Assembly (NCBI GenBank): GCA_948467675.1 | Contig: CAOKFI010000012.1 | Location: forward strand, 1 to 58,824 | Length of the DNA stretch: 58,824 bases | From: an uncultured Porphyromonadaceae bacterium | GTDB lineage: Bacteria; Bacteroidota; Bacteroidia; Bacteroidales; Muribaculaceae | Direction: 5' to 3' | In this document: one piece after another, positions 18,318 to 27,330 of the stretch | How the letters are laid out: the number at the start of each line of letters is the position of its first letter | Numbering within the stretch: position 1 is the first letter of the stretch | Translations under genes and position numbers: made by a program | Notes under the pieces: generated by a model | Told to the model about the DNA's origin: nothing | Seen by the model: the letters and a program-made list of their open reading frames with translations, nothing else | Database searches by the model: none

Positions 18318-19721
18318 ATGGGAGGTTTTTTCGGCTTAGTCAAGCGCGATAAATGCATCAACGAATTGTTCTACGGCGTAGACTACAACTCGCACATGGG
18401 CACAAAGCGCGCCGGGCTTGCCACATGCCATAACGGCATATTCACACGCTCGATTCATAATATCGAGAACTCGTACTTCCGCACAAAATTCGAACCGGAT
18501 CTAAAGGATTTCGAAGGCAACTGCGGAATAGGCGTGATCAGTGACACTGACGCACAGCCTATTATAGTCAACTGTCACCTGGGAAAGTTCGCCATCGTGA
18601 CTGTAGGTAGAATCAACAACATCGTCGAACTTGAAAAAGAACTGCTGGCAAAGGGGCATCATTTCTGCGAACACAGCTATGACATAATAAATCCGACCGA
18701 GATGATTGCCGCACTGATAAGCGACGGCACCGATTTCGTAAGCGGCATCGAGAATGTCTACAACCGTGTCAAAGGATCGTGTTCCATGCTACTGCTTACG
18801 GAAGACCGTATAATCGCCGCACGCGACAAATACGGACGTACTCCGATCATTCTCGGACAAAAAGACGGAGCAATGGCGGCTACTTCCGAGACATGCGCCT
18901 TTCCCAACCTTGGCTTCTCGATAGCCTACACTATGGGGCCAGGGGAAATCACAGAGATCAGCGCCGATGGATTCAAGCAGCTTCGCGCACCAGGCGAACA
19001 AATGCAGATCTGTGCGTTTCTATGGACCTACTACGGGTATCCAGTATGCGAATACGAAGGGCGCAATGTCGACCAGATGCGATGCAAATGCGGCCAGGCG
19101 ATGGGAGAAAAAGACGATACTGAAATCGATTTCGTCAGTGCCATACCCGATTCCGGTATCGGTATGGCTTTAGGATATGCCCAAGGCAAACGCGTGCCAT
19201 ATCTGCGCGGCATTGTCAAATATACCCCGACATGGCCACGCAGTTTCACACCGAGCACTCAGGAACGTCGTGAACTCGTGGCAAAAATGAAACTGATTCC
19301 CAACAAATCGCTTCTAAACGGGAAAAAAGTTCTTTTCTGCGATGATTCCATAGTCCGCGGAACCCAGTTGCGCGACAACGTAAAAGACCTGTTCGACTGC
19401 GGAGCCCGCGAAGTACACATGCGTATAAGCTGCCCCCCCCTGCTCTATCCATGTAAATTCCTAAACTTCACGGCATCCAAGAGCGACATGGAACTGATAA
19501 CCCGTCGTGTCATAGCCGAACTGGAAGGAGACCACAACAAAAACGTGGAAGCATACAGCCGCACCGGCAGTCAGGAATACAACGCCATGGTTGAGAAAAT
19601 ACGCAGCCAACTTAATATAACATCCCTTCAATTCAGCTCGATAGAAAATGTCATCGAAGCCATAGGTCTGCCTAAATGCAAGATTTGCACCCACTGCTTC
19701 GATGGTTCGAGCTATGAATAA
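18318..19721 (+). CDS. PurF paralogue with inactive glutaminase domain
   Basis: 467 residues clearly homologous to glutamine phosphoribosylpyrophosphate amidotransferase. The PRPP loop is intact (VLFCDDSIVRGTQ, 338-350), as are YTPTWPRSF and R/Q residues that follow. Cysteines equivalent to the Fe-S ligands of the Bacillus enzyme appear at C232, C379, C457 and C460. The N-terminus, however, is MGGFFG rather than MCGIxG, so the N-terminal nucleophile cysteine is absent; the HNG oxyanion segment is also missing (TVGRINN at 95-101) and HRGQ is HMGT. The glutaminase half should be dead. Such MGGFFG paralogues are, as I recall, present beside a canonical PurF in Bacteroidales. Possible roles: ammonia-dependent synthesis or regulation. 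Confidence 0.85.
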   Translation: MGGFFGLVKRDKCINELFYGVDYNSHMGTKRAGLATCHNGIFTRSIHNIENSYFRTKFEPDLKDFEGNCGIGVISDTDAQPIIVNCHLGKFAIVTVGRINNIVELEKELLAKGHHFCEHSYDIINPTEMIAALISDGTDFVSGIENVYNRVKGSCSMLLLTEDRIIAARDKYGRTPIILGQKDGAMAATSETCAFPNLGFSIAYTMGPGEITEISADGFKQLRAPGEQMQICAFLWTYYGYPVCEYEGRNVDQMRCKCGQAMGEKDDTEIDFVSAIPDSGIGMALGYAQGKRVPYLRGIVKYTPTWPRSFTPSTQERRELVAKMKLIPNKSLLNGKKVLFCDDSIVRGTQLRDNVKDLFDCGAREVHMRISCPPLLYPCKFLNFTASKSDMELITRRVIAELEGDHNKNVEAYSRTGSQEYNAMVEKIRSQLNITSLQFSSIENVIEAIGLPKCKICTHCFDGSSYE

Positions 19722-19755
19722 GGCACTATTTTAACAATCTACAAACACAGAGTAA

Positions 19756-20613
19756 ATGAGTTACAACTTACTGAAAGGAAAGCGCGGTATAATATTCGGA
19801 GCGCTCAATGACATGAGTATCGCCTGGAAGGTAGCTGAAAAAGCCGTAGAAGAAGGCGCTACAATAACATTGTCGAACACTCCCGTTGCCGTGCGCATGG
19901 GCGACGTAAGCCAGTTGGGCGAAAATCTCAATGCCGAAGTTATTCCTGCAGATGCGACCAATGTCGAAGATCTTGAGATGGTATTTGCCAAATCAATGGA
20001 GGTTCTTGGCGGTAAAATCGATTTCGTTCTGCACTCCATAGGCATGTCGCCTAACGTACGCAAAAAGCGTCTGTACGATGACATCGATTATGATCTTCTA
20101 AACAAAACTCTCGACATCTCGGCCGTCTCATTCCACAAAATGATTCAGGCAGCAAAAAAACTGGATGCCATCAATGACGGCGGAAGCATAGTAGCACTCA
20201 GCTATATAGCAGCCCAGCGCACAATGTTCGGCTATAACGACATGGCCGATGCCAAAGCTCTGCTCGAATCCATAGCCCGTAGTTTCGGTTACATTTACGG
20301 ACGCGAGAAAAACGTACGCATCAATACCATATCACAGTCACCGACCCCGACTACAGCCGGCAGCGGCGTAAAGGGTATGGACTCTTTGATGGACTTCGCC
20401 AACCGCATGTCGCCGCTCGGCAACGCCACCGCCGAAGAATGCGCCAACTATTGTATCGTTATGTTCAGTGACCTTACCCGCAAGGTGACGATGCAGAATC
20501 TCTTCCATGACGGAGGCTTCTCCAGCATGGGCATGAGTCTGCGCGCAATGGATCAGTATGAGAAAAGTTTCGACTTGTACCGCAACGAAGACGGAACAAT
20601 ACAGTACGGCTGA
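19756..20613 (+). CDS. fabI: Enoyl-[acyl-carrier-protein] reductase (NADH)
   Basis: Last reductive step of fatty-acid elongation. 285-residue short-chain dehydrogenase of the FabI type: atypical dinucleotide loop GALNDMSIAWKVA at about 15-27, and the catalytic Tyr-x6-Lys in YNDMADAK around 158-165, with the preceding SYIAAQRT stretch. The C-terminal extension after about 255 (MDQYEKSFDLYRNEDG) is usual for Bacteroidetes. It follows the PurF paralogue by 34 bases and may share its transcript; there is no functional link. It ends before a hairpin terminator. Confidence 0.95.
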   Translation: MSYNLLKGKRGIIFGALNDMSIAWKVAEKAVEEGATITLSNTPVAVRMGDVSQLGENLNAEVIPADATNVEDLEMVFAKSMEVLGGKIDFVLHSIGMSPNVRKKRLYDDIDYDLLNKTLDISAVSFHKMIQAAKKLDAINDGGSIVALSYIAAQRTMFGYNDMADAKALLESIARSFGYIYGREKNVRINTISQSPTPTTAGSGVKGMDSLMDFANRMSPLGNATAEECANYCIVMFSDLTRKVTMQNLFHDGGFSSMGMSLRAMDQYEKSFDLYRNEDGTIQYG

Positions 20614-20636
20614 TCCGCATCCGCCAACGCAATCCC

Positions 20637-20676
20637 ACACATCCCAGACTATCTGAGCCGACAGTCTGGGATGTGT
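20637..20676 (+). terminator. Hairpin terminator after fabI
   Basis: A perfect 14-base inverted repeat (20637-20650 and 20663-20676) with a 12-base loop, followed by a weak U-rich run (CATTTATAG). It closes the purL-fabI transcript before the etf promoter. Confidence 0.7.
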
Positions 20677-20735
20677 CATTTATAGACATTAGCATACAAC
20701 ACGTATAAAACTGTAGCAATATTGCAGACATTTGT

Positions 20736-20766
20736 TTTGGAATATTACCCGAATTGATTATCTTTG
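20736..20766 (+). promoter_or_regulatory. Consensus promoter of the etfB-etfA-acd operon
   Basis: TTTG at 20736-20739, 19 bases, TATCTTTG at 20759-20766: a perfect Bacteroidetes housekeeping promoter, about 60 bases before etfB. The strength of the match suggests high basal expression. Confidence 0.85.
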
Positions 20767-20825
20767 TATGTTAGTTTTCAACAAGCATATATTACTAATC
20801 AATTATTATCTAATATCTTAACCAT

Positions 20826-21698
20826 ATGAGTTTAAACATCGTCGTGCTCGCAAAGCAGGTGCCTGATACCCGCAACGTGGGCAAAGATGCCATGAAAGAA
20901 GACGGAACGATCAACCGCGCCGCCCTTCCGGCCATCTTCAATCCCGAGGATCTCAATGCTTTGGAACAAGCGCTCCAGCTGAAAGACGCCAACCCCGGTT
21001 CGACTGTGACCCTTCTTACAATGGGTCTGCCCCGCGCCTCTGAAATAATACGCGAAGCCATTTATCGTGGTGCCGATACCGGCATAGTGCTCACAGACCG
21101 CACACTCGGCGGCGCCGATACTTTGGCTACCTCCTACTCATTGGCTCAGGCAGTCCGCAAGATGAATGATTTCGACATTATTCTCGGCGGCCGTCAGGCT
21201 ATCGACGGCGACACTGCCCAAGTAGGTCCCCAGATCGCAGAAAAACTGGGTATTCCCCAGGTTACATACGCCGAGGAGATTCTCGAACTTAAAGACGGAT
21301 ACGTAATTGTAAAACGCCGCCTCGAACACGGAGTAGAAACAGTAAAGGCTCCTCTGCCTTGTGTTGTGACCGTCAATGGATCTGCAGCCGAATGCCGTCC
21401 CCGCAACGCACAGCGTGTGATGAAATATAAATACGCCGTATCCCCGAGCGAAAAAGAAAAACTTTCAGACGAACTCAAGGCTCTCGTCGAGAAACGCCCC
21501 TACCTGAATCTGAATGAATGGAGTGCCGCATACGTAGAAGCAGATCCCGAACAGATCGGTTTCGCAGGCTCTCCTACTAAAGTAAAGGCTATTGAAAACG
21601 TAGTGTTTACAGCCAAGGAAAGCCGCTGTCTCGAGAACAACGACGATCAGATAGAGGACTTAATAAAAGAACTTATCGCAAACCACACCATAGGCTGA
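20826..21698 (+). CDS. etfB: Electron transfer flavoprotein, beta subunit
   Basis: Small subunit of the ETF heterodimer that takes electrons from acyl-CoA dehydrogenases. 290 residues with the VVLAKQVPDTRNVGKD opening and the beta-subunit signature around residues 120-150 (IILGGRQAIDGDTAQVGP). It binds AMP or a second FAD in the family. Followed 46 bases later by etfA and then an acyl-CoA dehydrogenase, so donor and acceptor proteins are made together. Whether it is of the bifurcating kind cannot be decided from the residues alone. Confidence 0.95.
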   Translation: MSLNIVVLAKQVPDTRNVGKDAMKEDGTINRAALPAIFNPEDLNALEQALQLKDANPGSTVTLLTMGLPRASEIIREAIYRGADTGIVLTDRTLGGADTLATSYSLAQAVRKMNDFDIILGGRQAIDGDTAQVGPQIAEKLGIPQVTYAEEILELKDGYVIVKRRLEHGVETVKAPLPCVVTVNGSAAECRPRNAQRVMKYKYAVSPSEKEKLSDELKALVEKRPYLNLNEWSAAYVEADPEQIGFAGSPTKVKAIENVVFTAKESRCLENNDDQIEDLIKELIANHTIG

Positions 21699-21744
21699 CG
21701 CGACATCCTTAACCAACCAGTTATTATATTCACGCAACAAAATC

Positions 21745-22773
21745 ATGACTGACAATAATAATCTCATAGTATATTGCGAGCTGGAGGACGGCAAGGTTGC
21801 CGACGTGAGCCTGGAGCTCCTTACCAAAGGCCGCGAATTGGCTAACCGTCTTGGCGTCAAACTCGAAGCATTAGTGGTAGGCCACAATCTCGACGGTGTA
21901 GAAAATCAACTGTTCCCGTATGGCGCGGATGTTGTCTACAAAGTAGACGATGCCCTTCTCTATCCCTATACGACCAATCCCCACAGCTCCGTTCTGATCA
22001 ACCTGTTCAAAGAGATCAAACCTCAGATCTGCCTCATGGGCGCTACCTGCATCGGCCGCGATCTCGGGCCTCGTGTATCATCGGCTCTGCACAGCGGTCT
22101 GACCGCAGACTGTACATCTCTGGAGATCGGAGACCATACCGATCCCAAGACAGGCAAATCATACACAGATCTCCTATATCAGATCCGTCCGGCTTTCGGC
22201 GGTAATATCGTAGCAACGATCGTAAATCCCGAATGCCGCCCGCAGATGGCAACAGTACGAGAGGGTGTAATGAAAAAGGAGATCTTCGATGCCAGCCACA
22301 AAGGCGAAGTAATCGATCTTGATGCTTCCAAATATGTAAATCCCGAGGATTTCGTTGTCGAGATCATAGACCGCCATATCGAGAAGTCCAAGATCAATAT
22401 CAAGGGGGCTCCCATTATTGTAGCAGGTGGCTACGGAGTAGGCAGCAAGGAGAACTTCGATCTGCTCTTTGATTTGGCTAATGTACTCGGTGCAGAAGTA
22501 GGAGCATCGCGTGCAGCTGTCGATGCCGGCTTTACAGAACATGCACGCCAGATCGGCCAGACCGGTGTGACGGTGCGTCCGAAACTCTACATCGCCTGCG
22601 GTATCTCAGGCCAGATTCAGCATATCGCCGGCATGCAGGAAAGCTCGATCATCATCTCGATCAACAATGATCCCAACGCACCTATCAATACCATTGCCGA
22701 CTATGTAATCACCGGCAACCTTGAGGATATTATTCCCAAGCTCATCAAGTATTACAAGAAAAACTCCAAGTAA
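21745..22773 (+). CDS. etfA: Electron transfer flavoprotein, alpha subunit
   Basis: FAD-carrying large subunit, 342 residues. N-terminal alpha/beta domain to about 195; C-terminal FAD domain with all the usual landmarks: GAEVGASRAAVDAGF (about 250-265), QIGQTGVTVRPKLYIACGIS (about 272-291), IQHIAGM, and INNDPNAPINTIADY near 310. It lies between etfB and the acyl-CoA dehydrogenase. Complete and ordinary in length. Confidence 0.96.
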   Translation: MTDNNNLIVYCELEDGKVADVSLELLTKGRELANRLGVKLEALVVGHNLDGVENQLFPYGADVVYKVDDALLYPYTTNPHSSVLINLFKEIKPQICLMGATCIGRDLGPRVSSALHSGLTADCTSLEIGDHTDPKTGKSYTDLLYQIRPAFGGNIVATIVNPECRPQMATVREGVMKKEIFDASHKGEVIDLDASKYVNPEDFVVEIIDRHIEKSKINIKGAPIIVAGGYGVGSKENFDLLFDLANVLGAEVGASRAAVDAGFTEHARQIGQTGVTVRPKLYIACGISGQIQHIAGMQESSIIISINNDPNAPINTIADYVITGNLEDIIPKLIKYYKKNSK

Positions 22774-22794
22774 ACGCCAATATACCAGATAACC

Positions 22795-24495
22795 ATGGCT
22801 AATTTTTATACCGACAATCCCGATCTAAGGCATCATCTGGGTCATCCGCTGATGCGCAAGATCGTTGAACTGAAAGAACGCAATTATACCGATGTCGAGA
22901 AGTTTGACTATGCTCCGTTGAACTTCGAGGATGCAATGGACAATTACGATAAAGTACTCGAAATCGTGGGTGAGCTCTGCGGCGGTATCATAGCCGACAA
23001 CACAGAGGATGTCGACCATCAAGGGCCACGCGTGGAAAACGGACGCGTGATATACGCCGACGGCACCAAAGCCAATCTCGAGGCTTGCCGCAAAGCCGGA
23101 CTTATGGGTATGTCGATGCCCCGGCGTCTCGGCGGCCTTAATTTCCCGATCACACCCTATATCATGGCTGCCGATATAGTAAGCCGTGCCGATACAGGTT
23201 TTGAGAATCTCTGGGGACTTCAGGACTGTGCAGAAACAATCTATGAATTTGCCAATGAAGATCAGAAACAGCGTTATATACCACGTGTATGCGCCGGCGA
23301 GACTATGTCGATGGATCTCACCGAACCGGATGCCGGATCTGATCTCCAGTCGGTCATGCTCAAAGCGACAGAACAGCCCGACGGCACCTGGCTGCTGAAC
23401 GGCGTTAAGCGATTCATCACCAACGGTGACAGCGATATCCATCTGGTTCTCGCCCGCTCTGAAGAAGGCACCAAAGACGGACGCGGACTGTCGATGTTCA
23501 TCTACGACAAGCGTAATGGTGGAGTAACCGTACGCCGTATAGAGAACAAGATGGGTATAAAAGGGTCTCCGACATGCGAGCTCGTATTCAAAAACGCCAA
23601 GGCAGAACTATGCGGATCGCGCCGCCTCGGCCTCATAAAATATGTGATGGCGCTTATGAACGGTGCCCGTCTCGGTATCGCCGCCCAGTCGGTAGGTGTA
23701 AGTGAGATCGCTTATCGCGAGGCTCTGGCATACGCAAAAGATCGCCGCCAGTTCGGAAAAGCGATCATCGACTTCCCGGCTGTATTCGAAATGCTGGCGG
23801 TTATGAAAGCTAAGCTCGACGCATCGCGTTCGCTGCTCTACGAAACATCTCGCTACGTTGACATGTACAAGATCTACGAAGACATCGCCAAAGAGCGTGC
23901 GCTGACTCCGGAAGAAAAGGCCGAAATGAAGAAATATTCCAAACTGGCCGATGCATGTACTCCTATGGCGAAAGGTATGGGCAGCGAGTATTGCAACCAG
24001 AACGCATACGACTGCATCCAGATCCACGGCGGATCAGGATTTATGAAAGACTACGCCTGCGAGCGTGTATATCGCGATGCCCGTATCACTTCAATATATG
24101 AAGGGACTACCCAGCTCCAGGTCGTAGCCGCAATCCGTCACGTGACAACCGGCACATATATGACGCTTATCAACAGCTACGACTCTCAGGAAACACCCGA
24201 AGCTCTCATGCCGCTTAAAGAGAATCTCCGTGCCATGACTGCAAAATACGAGAATGCCGTGGCTACAGTCGGAGCTGTCAAAGATCAAGCCTACAATGAC
24301 TTCATGGCTCGCCGTCTGGTAGAAATGGCAGGCAATATCGTCATGGGCTATCTGCTTCTGCTTGATGCTACCCGCAACGAGGCATTCGTGCGTTCGGCAA
24401 GCGTCTACAATAAACTTGCACAGAGCGAAGTCGCCCGTCATGCTGAATTTATAGCTGCATTCACTCCGGATCAGATAGAGCTCTACAAGGCCTAA
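22795..24495 (+). CDS. Acyl-CoA dehydrogenase with C-terminal extension
   Basis: FAD enzyme that oxidises acyl-CoA to enoyl-CoA (or the reverse in fermenters), passing electrons to the ETF encoded immediately upstream. 566 residues, against about 380 for short-chain family members, because of an N-terminal segment and a helical C-terminal domain of about 110 residues. The catalytic glutamate lies in IYEGTTQ (E436); the FAD/substrate loops MDLTEPDAGSDLQ and NGVKRFITNG are present. No thiolase, hydratase or CoA-transferase is nearby, so the substrate cannot be named; a branched or medium-chain acyl-CoA is possible. It ends in a strong terminator. Confidence 0.92.
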   Translation: MANFYTDNPDLRHHLGHPLMRKIVELKERNYTDVEKFDYAPLNFEDAMDNYDKVLEIVGELCGGIIADNTEDVDHQGPRVENGRVIYADGTKANLEACRKAGLMGMSMPRRLGGLNFPITPYIMAADIVSRADTGFENLWGLQDCAETIYEFANEDQKQRYIPRVCAGETMSMDLTEPDAGSDLQSVMLKATEQPDGTWLLNGVKRFITNGDSDIHLVLARSEEGTKDGRGLSMFIYDKRNGGVTVRRIENKMGIKGSPTCELVFKNAKAELCGSRRLGLIKYVMALMNGARLGIAAQSVGVSEIAYREALAYAKDRRQFGKAIIDFPAVFEMLAVMKAKLDASRSLLYETSRYVDMYKIYEDIAKERALTPEEKAEMKKYSKLADACTPMAKGMGSEYCNQNAYDCIQIHGGSGFMKDYACERVYRDARITSIYEGTTQLQVVAAIRHVTTGTYMTLINSYDSQETPEALMPLKENLRAMTAKYENAVATVGAVKDQAYNDFMARRLVEMAGNIVMGYLLLLDATRNEAFVRSASVYNKLAQSEVARHAEFIAAFTPDQIELYKA

Positions 24496-24508
24496 ACATA
24501 CCAGGACT

Positions 24509-24566
24509 GAATAAGAATAAAACAGGCTGGAACCACTGAAAGTTCCAGCCTGTTTTATTCTTATTC
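24509..24566. terminator. Bidirectional terminator between acyl-CoA dehydrogenase and fimbrillin genes
   Basis: A perfect 25-base inverted repeat (24509-24533 and 24542-24566) with an 8-base loop. The right arm covers the stop codon and last sense codon of the convergent fimbrillin gene, so the hairpin is partly coding. Confidence 0.92.
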
Positions 24567-25649
24567 ATAATATGACGATACATCCACATACGTATCGACG
24601 GTCGGAGTCCCGAACTCAATCGCCCCCATCTCTTCATTGGAATTTATAACTATGGAATAGATATAATGATATCCCGGATCCCATTGAGAGAATCTGCTTG
24701 TCGACAACGGGAACTTGAGTATACCATCACCAAATGTACTACTTTGCACGACATTTTCAGGTGGAGTATTTTCATTCGGCCATAACTTTAGACCAGTCTT
24801 TGTATCGTATACGGAACACATGACAGCGATATAGGTGTCATTTCCAGCCCCATTGCTCCGCCATGTAAGCACCTGCGGCATCATGTATTTCGGGCCGCCG
24901 AGTTTAGAACCGATATCGCTCATATCGGTTGGAGTGGTTGTCAGCCGGATCACATCATCCTTATCTCTGGATACGTGCAAGATATAGCTGAGAGGTGTAT
25001 TCTGGTCAGACCATCTTCCAACATTTCCTTCTGCCAATATATCCGAGGTGGATTCTGACGGAAATGAAAAATTACCTTTTGTCATAAGATTTGTAAGCAC
25101 TACGTTTGTGACCCTCACCGACAGATCTTCGTTTGTTGAACTCATTTTTACCGTCACCTTGGCAAGTGCATGACGGAAATGGAATATGACCTGCGCATTT
25201 GGAACTCCGGCACTGCCTATCAGATCAGGACTTACCGCATAGATTATATCTTCCGTGCCAGGATAACTGTCGTAGCCAACCGGTTTAAGCGGACTGTTAT
25301 CTCCGAGCCATGAAGCAGGTGCGAATGCATAGAAATCGACGGATTCGTTCGCCGGCCAATATCTCAGCGGAGTATAGGTCCATGTGTTGCTGGCGGTTTT
25401 ATTTACAGTCACATTGTCCATGAACAAAGATGGAGACGTTACACTGCCGGTATATGCATAAACGTTGAACGATGTAATATTATTCGTTGTGATATCACCC
25501 GCACGAGACAACTCTGTGTGCGCGGCAAAATATATCGCATTGTCAGCGGCCACTTCAGCACCAAGAGGGTCGTTTTCTTCAGTACAGGAAGCCAGAATGA
25601 TAACACTGAGGCCGCACCCGAATGACAGTAGTCGGTTAAATCTGTCCAT
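24561..25649 (-). CDS. Fimbrillin-family lipoprotein (Mfa-like)
   Basis: Predicted structural or minor subunit of a type V (lipoprotein-derived) fimbria. Starting at ATG 25649 gives a normal lipoprotein signal with lipobox ILASC (Cys22); an in-frame ATG ten codons upstream (25679) is less likely. The mature region begins with the family pattern IYFAAHTELSRAG, then TSFNVYAYTGS, a Trp/aromatic patch (YTPLRYWPANESVDFYAFAP) and FHFRHALAKVTVKM, all typical of Mfa_like_1 proteins. Last gene of the minus-strand set DUF3575-DUF5119-fimbrillin. In the family, Arg-gingipain-type processing precedes strand-exchange assembly. Confidence 0.85.
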   Translation of the reverse strand: MDRFNRLLSFGCGLSVIILASCTEENDPLGAEVAADNAIYFAAHTELSRAGDITTNNITSFNVYAYTGSVTSPSLFMDNVTVNKTASNTWTYTPLRYWPANESVDFYAFAPASWLGDNSPLKPVGYDSYPGTEDIIYAVSPDLIGSAGVPNAQVIFHFRHALAKVTVKMSSTNEDLSVRVTNVVLTNLMTKGNFSFPSESTSDILAEGNVGRWSDQNTPLSYILHVSRDKDDVIRLTTTPTDMSDIGSKLGGPKYMMPQVLTWRSNGAGNDTYIAVMCSVYDTKTGLKLWPNENTPPENVVQSSTFGDGILKFPLSTSRFSQWDPGYHYIYSIVINSNEEMGAIEFGTPTVDTYVDVSSYYE

Positions 25650-25714
25650 ATCTATAAATTTTAGTAAGTACGATGTCATGCATTTAACTAATTATATATT
25701 TTACTCGAATACAT

Positions 25715-26668
25715 TTATGGAAGATTCGAGCCGATATCAATCTCTATGACCTGCCATCCGTCGACACCTACCTCTATTCCGACATCACCTCCGGGATTAT
25801 CGGGTATGTCTCCGTTTGGGATCTCTATACCATTTAATTTAATATAAACGTTATGCGGGTTTGAACTGTTTATGACTTGTTCTGTCACATCGAAACTTTT
25901 TTTCACCGATGTTCCGTCTGTACGTACCACTGCCAACGTGAGGGTGACACAAGGTGACGGACTGTCAACAAAACCGAATACTGTGGTGCTTCCTTTAAGA
26001 ACAGTCACCTCTGACCCGTCCATGCGTTCCAGAATAAAAGCGGTAGTAGCCGGTTCTCCTTCGGGATGATCGGAGGCGACAAGCAACGAAGAAGCGATGC
26101 CATTAAGATAACAAGTGGCAGAGCGCATGTTTTCAAGACCCTTACATCCAGACAGAACCACATTATATACACAGTTCAGTGAATCCGTATAGCATCTCAA
26201 TAAGCCTTGCCTGCACTCTTTGACAATACCGTCACGAGCAGTATATATGATTCCACAGGGCGTTACCTCGAGATAATCAGCAGAGCCACCATACAGCATT
26301 CCGGTCGGACGAATCAAATCCGCCACTAGACTCTTGCGTGCAGTCGCCGTTAAATGTGAATATTCATCCTGTCCGCTGAAATCAATCCCAGACAGATCAT
26401 TGTTAAACGCCAGAAACCGATAAGCCCCCAAAGGCAGTTCAACAGGCCCTCCGTCACGGCCTGATATATCAAAGCGCCATATCCGCGTGCCATCGCTTAT
26501 GGGAAAAAAGTAAAGTGTCATACCATCCGGATTTGCAGACGGTGCGTTGTCCCACATGAAACGTACGGTCATGGGTACCGGGTCGTTACCATAGCATAAG
26601 ATATCCTTATGGCTGCACGATGTAAGCCATGACAATATGAACAATATGATTATATACGGTCTTGTCAT
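25715..26668 (-). CDS. DUF5119 lipoprotein of the fimbrial locus
   Basis: 317 residues with lipobox WLTSC (Cys18) followed by SHKDILCYG, the characteristic opening of DUF5119 proteins, which accompany fimbrillin genes in Bacteroidales. The middle has Ig-like beta strands (MTVRFMWDN, MTLYFFPISDGTRIWRFDISG) and the end is a Gly/Pro/Asn linker and GWQVIEIDIG. Probably an anchor or accessory tip subunit; no biochemical function is established. Its ATG overlaps the stop of the DUF3575 gene by 4 bases, and the fimbrillin gene follows after 65 bases. Confidence 0.82.
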   Translation of the reverse strand: MTRPYIIILFILSWLTSCSHKDILCYGNDPVPMTVRFMWDNAPSANPDGMTLYFFPISDGTRIWRFDISGRDGGPVELPLGAYRFLAFNNDLSGIDFSGQDEYSHLTATARKSLVADLIRPTGMLYGGSADYLEVTPCGIIYTARDGIVKECRQGLLRCYTDSLNCVYNVVLSGCKGLENMRSATCYLNGIASSLLVASDHPEGEPATTAFILERMDGSEVTVLKGSTTVFGFVDSPSPCVTLTLAVVRTDGTSVKKSFDVTEQVINSSNPHNVYIKLNGIEIPNGDIPDNPGGDVGIEVGVDGWQVIEIDIGSNLP

Positions 26669-27330
26669 AGATTGCGGACAGGATTGTTTTTATGCTTGTT
26701 CCCTGGAAACCATACAAGCGTCACCTCAAGACCCGTAAGCCCGATATAACGGCGTTCCGGATGGGACTGGCACACATATGTGTCACATTGCGGATGATAT
26801 TTTATCAATCTGCCAACCGAATATCCCACACGCGCGCCAACATCTATATTCAAATACCGGCTTATGCACCACGAATATCCATAACCGATTCCTATGCCAT
26901 AAGTGAAATCAGGAGACTGCCACCCCTTGTTGCCGAATTCGAAATCGTATGTAAGCATCGATCCGTAGACCCCTACATGATGTCCTGTCAATGCCCGCCG
27001 ACGGACTTTTTCACCAAACCAGAATCTGAATTCCGTCCATCCGCCGTATATACGCCAACATCGGTGGGCTGATTCCCGGCTCCACCACGCCCAGACCCCC
27101 TCAGCACTCAGCGACCATTGTCGCCCTATACTTACTTCAACCCCGATATCCGGAATTGCCATCGCATCATGCAGCAGATTGGTTTTCAACGCGATCCTGG
27201 GCATACATTCGTCACAATCCGCACATTGCGCGGCTCCGTCGGCAAAGGAGACAGCAATCAACACTGCCGAAATAAAGCCAGACAGATAAACATGCCTTAT
27301 TATAAGCATATATGACAGAACTCGATGCAT
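26665..27330 (-). CDS. DUF3575 outer-membrane protein of the fimbrial locus
   Basis: 221 residues with a signal peptide ending near residue 34 and the DUF3575 signature ALKTNLLHDAMAIPDIGVEV, followed by alternating strands of a small beta-barrel (WSLSAEGVWAWWS, DFTYGIGIGYGYSWC, DVGARVGYSVGRL). Members head fimbrial and other adhesin operons and are thought to be outer-membrane proteins. An internal ATG at 27309 could be the start, giving a cleaner signal peptide. First gene in the minus-strand operon; no clear TAnnTTTG promoter was found upstream. Confidence 0.82.
   Translation of the reverse strand: MHRVLSYMLIIRHVYLSGFISAVLIAVSFADGAAQCADCDECMPRIALKTNLLHDAMAIPDIGVEVSIGRQWSLSAEGVWAWWSRESAHRCWRIYGGWTEFRFWFGEKVRRRALTGHHVGVYGSMLTYDFEFGNKGWQSPDFTYGIGIGYGYSWCISRYLNIDVGARVGYSVGRLIKYHPQCDTYVCQSHPERRYIGLTGLEVTLVWFPGNKHKNNPVRNL

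Noticed and set aside
17804-18352. 182-codon frame over the end of purL
   Set aside because: Out-of-frame shadow of the purL glutaminase domain; extremely Arg/Gln/His-rich.
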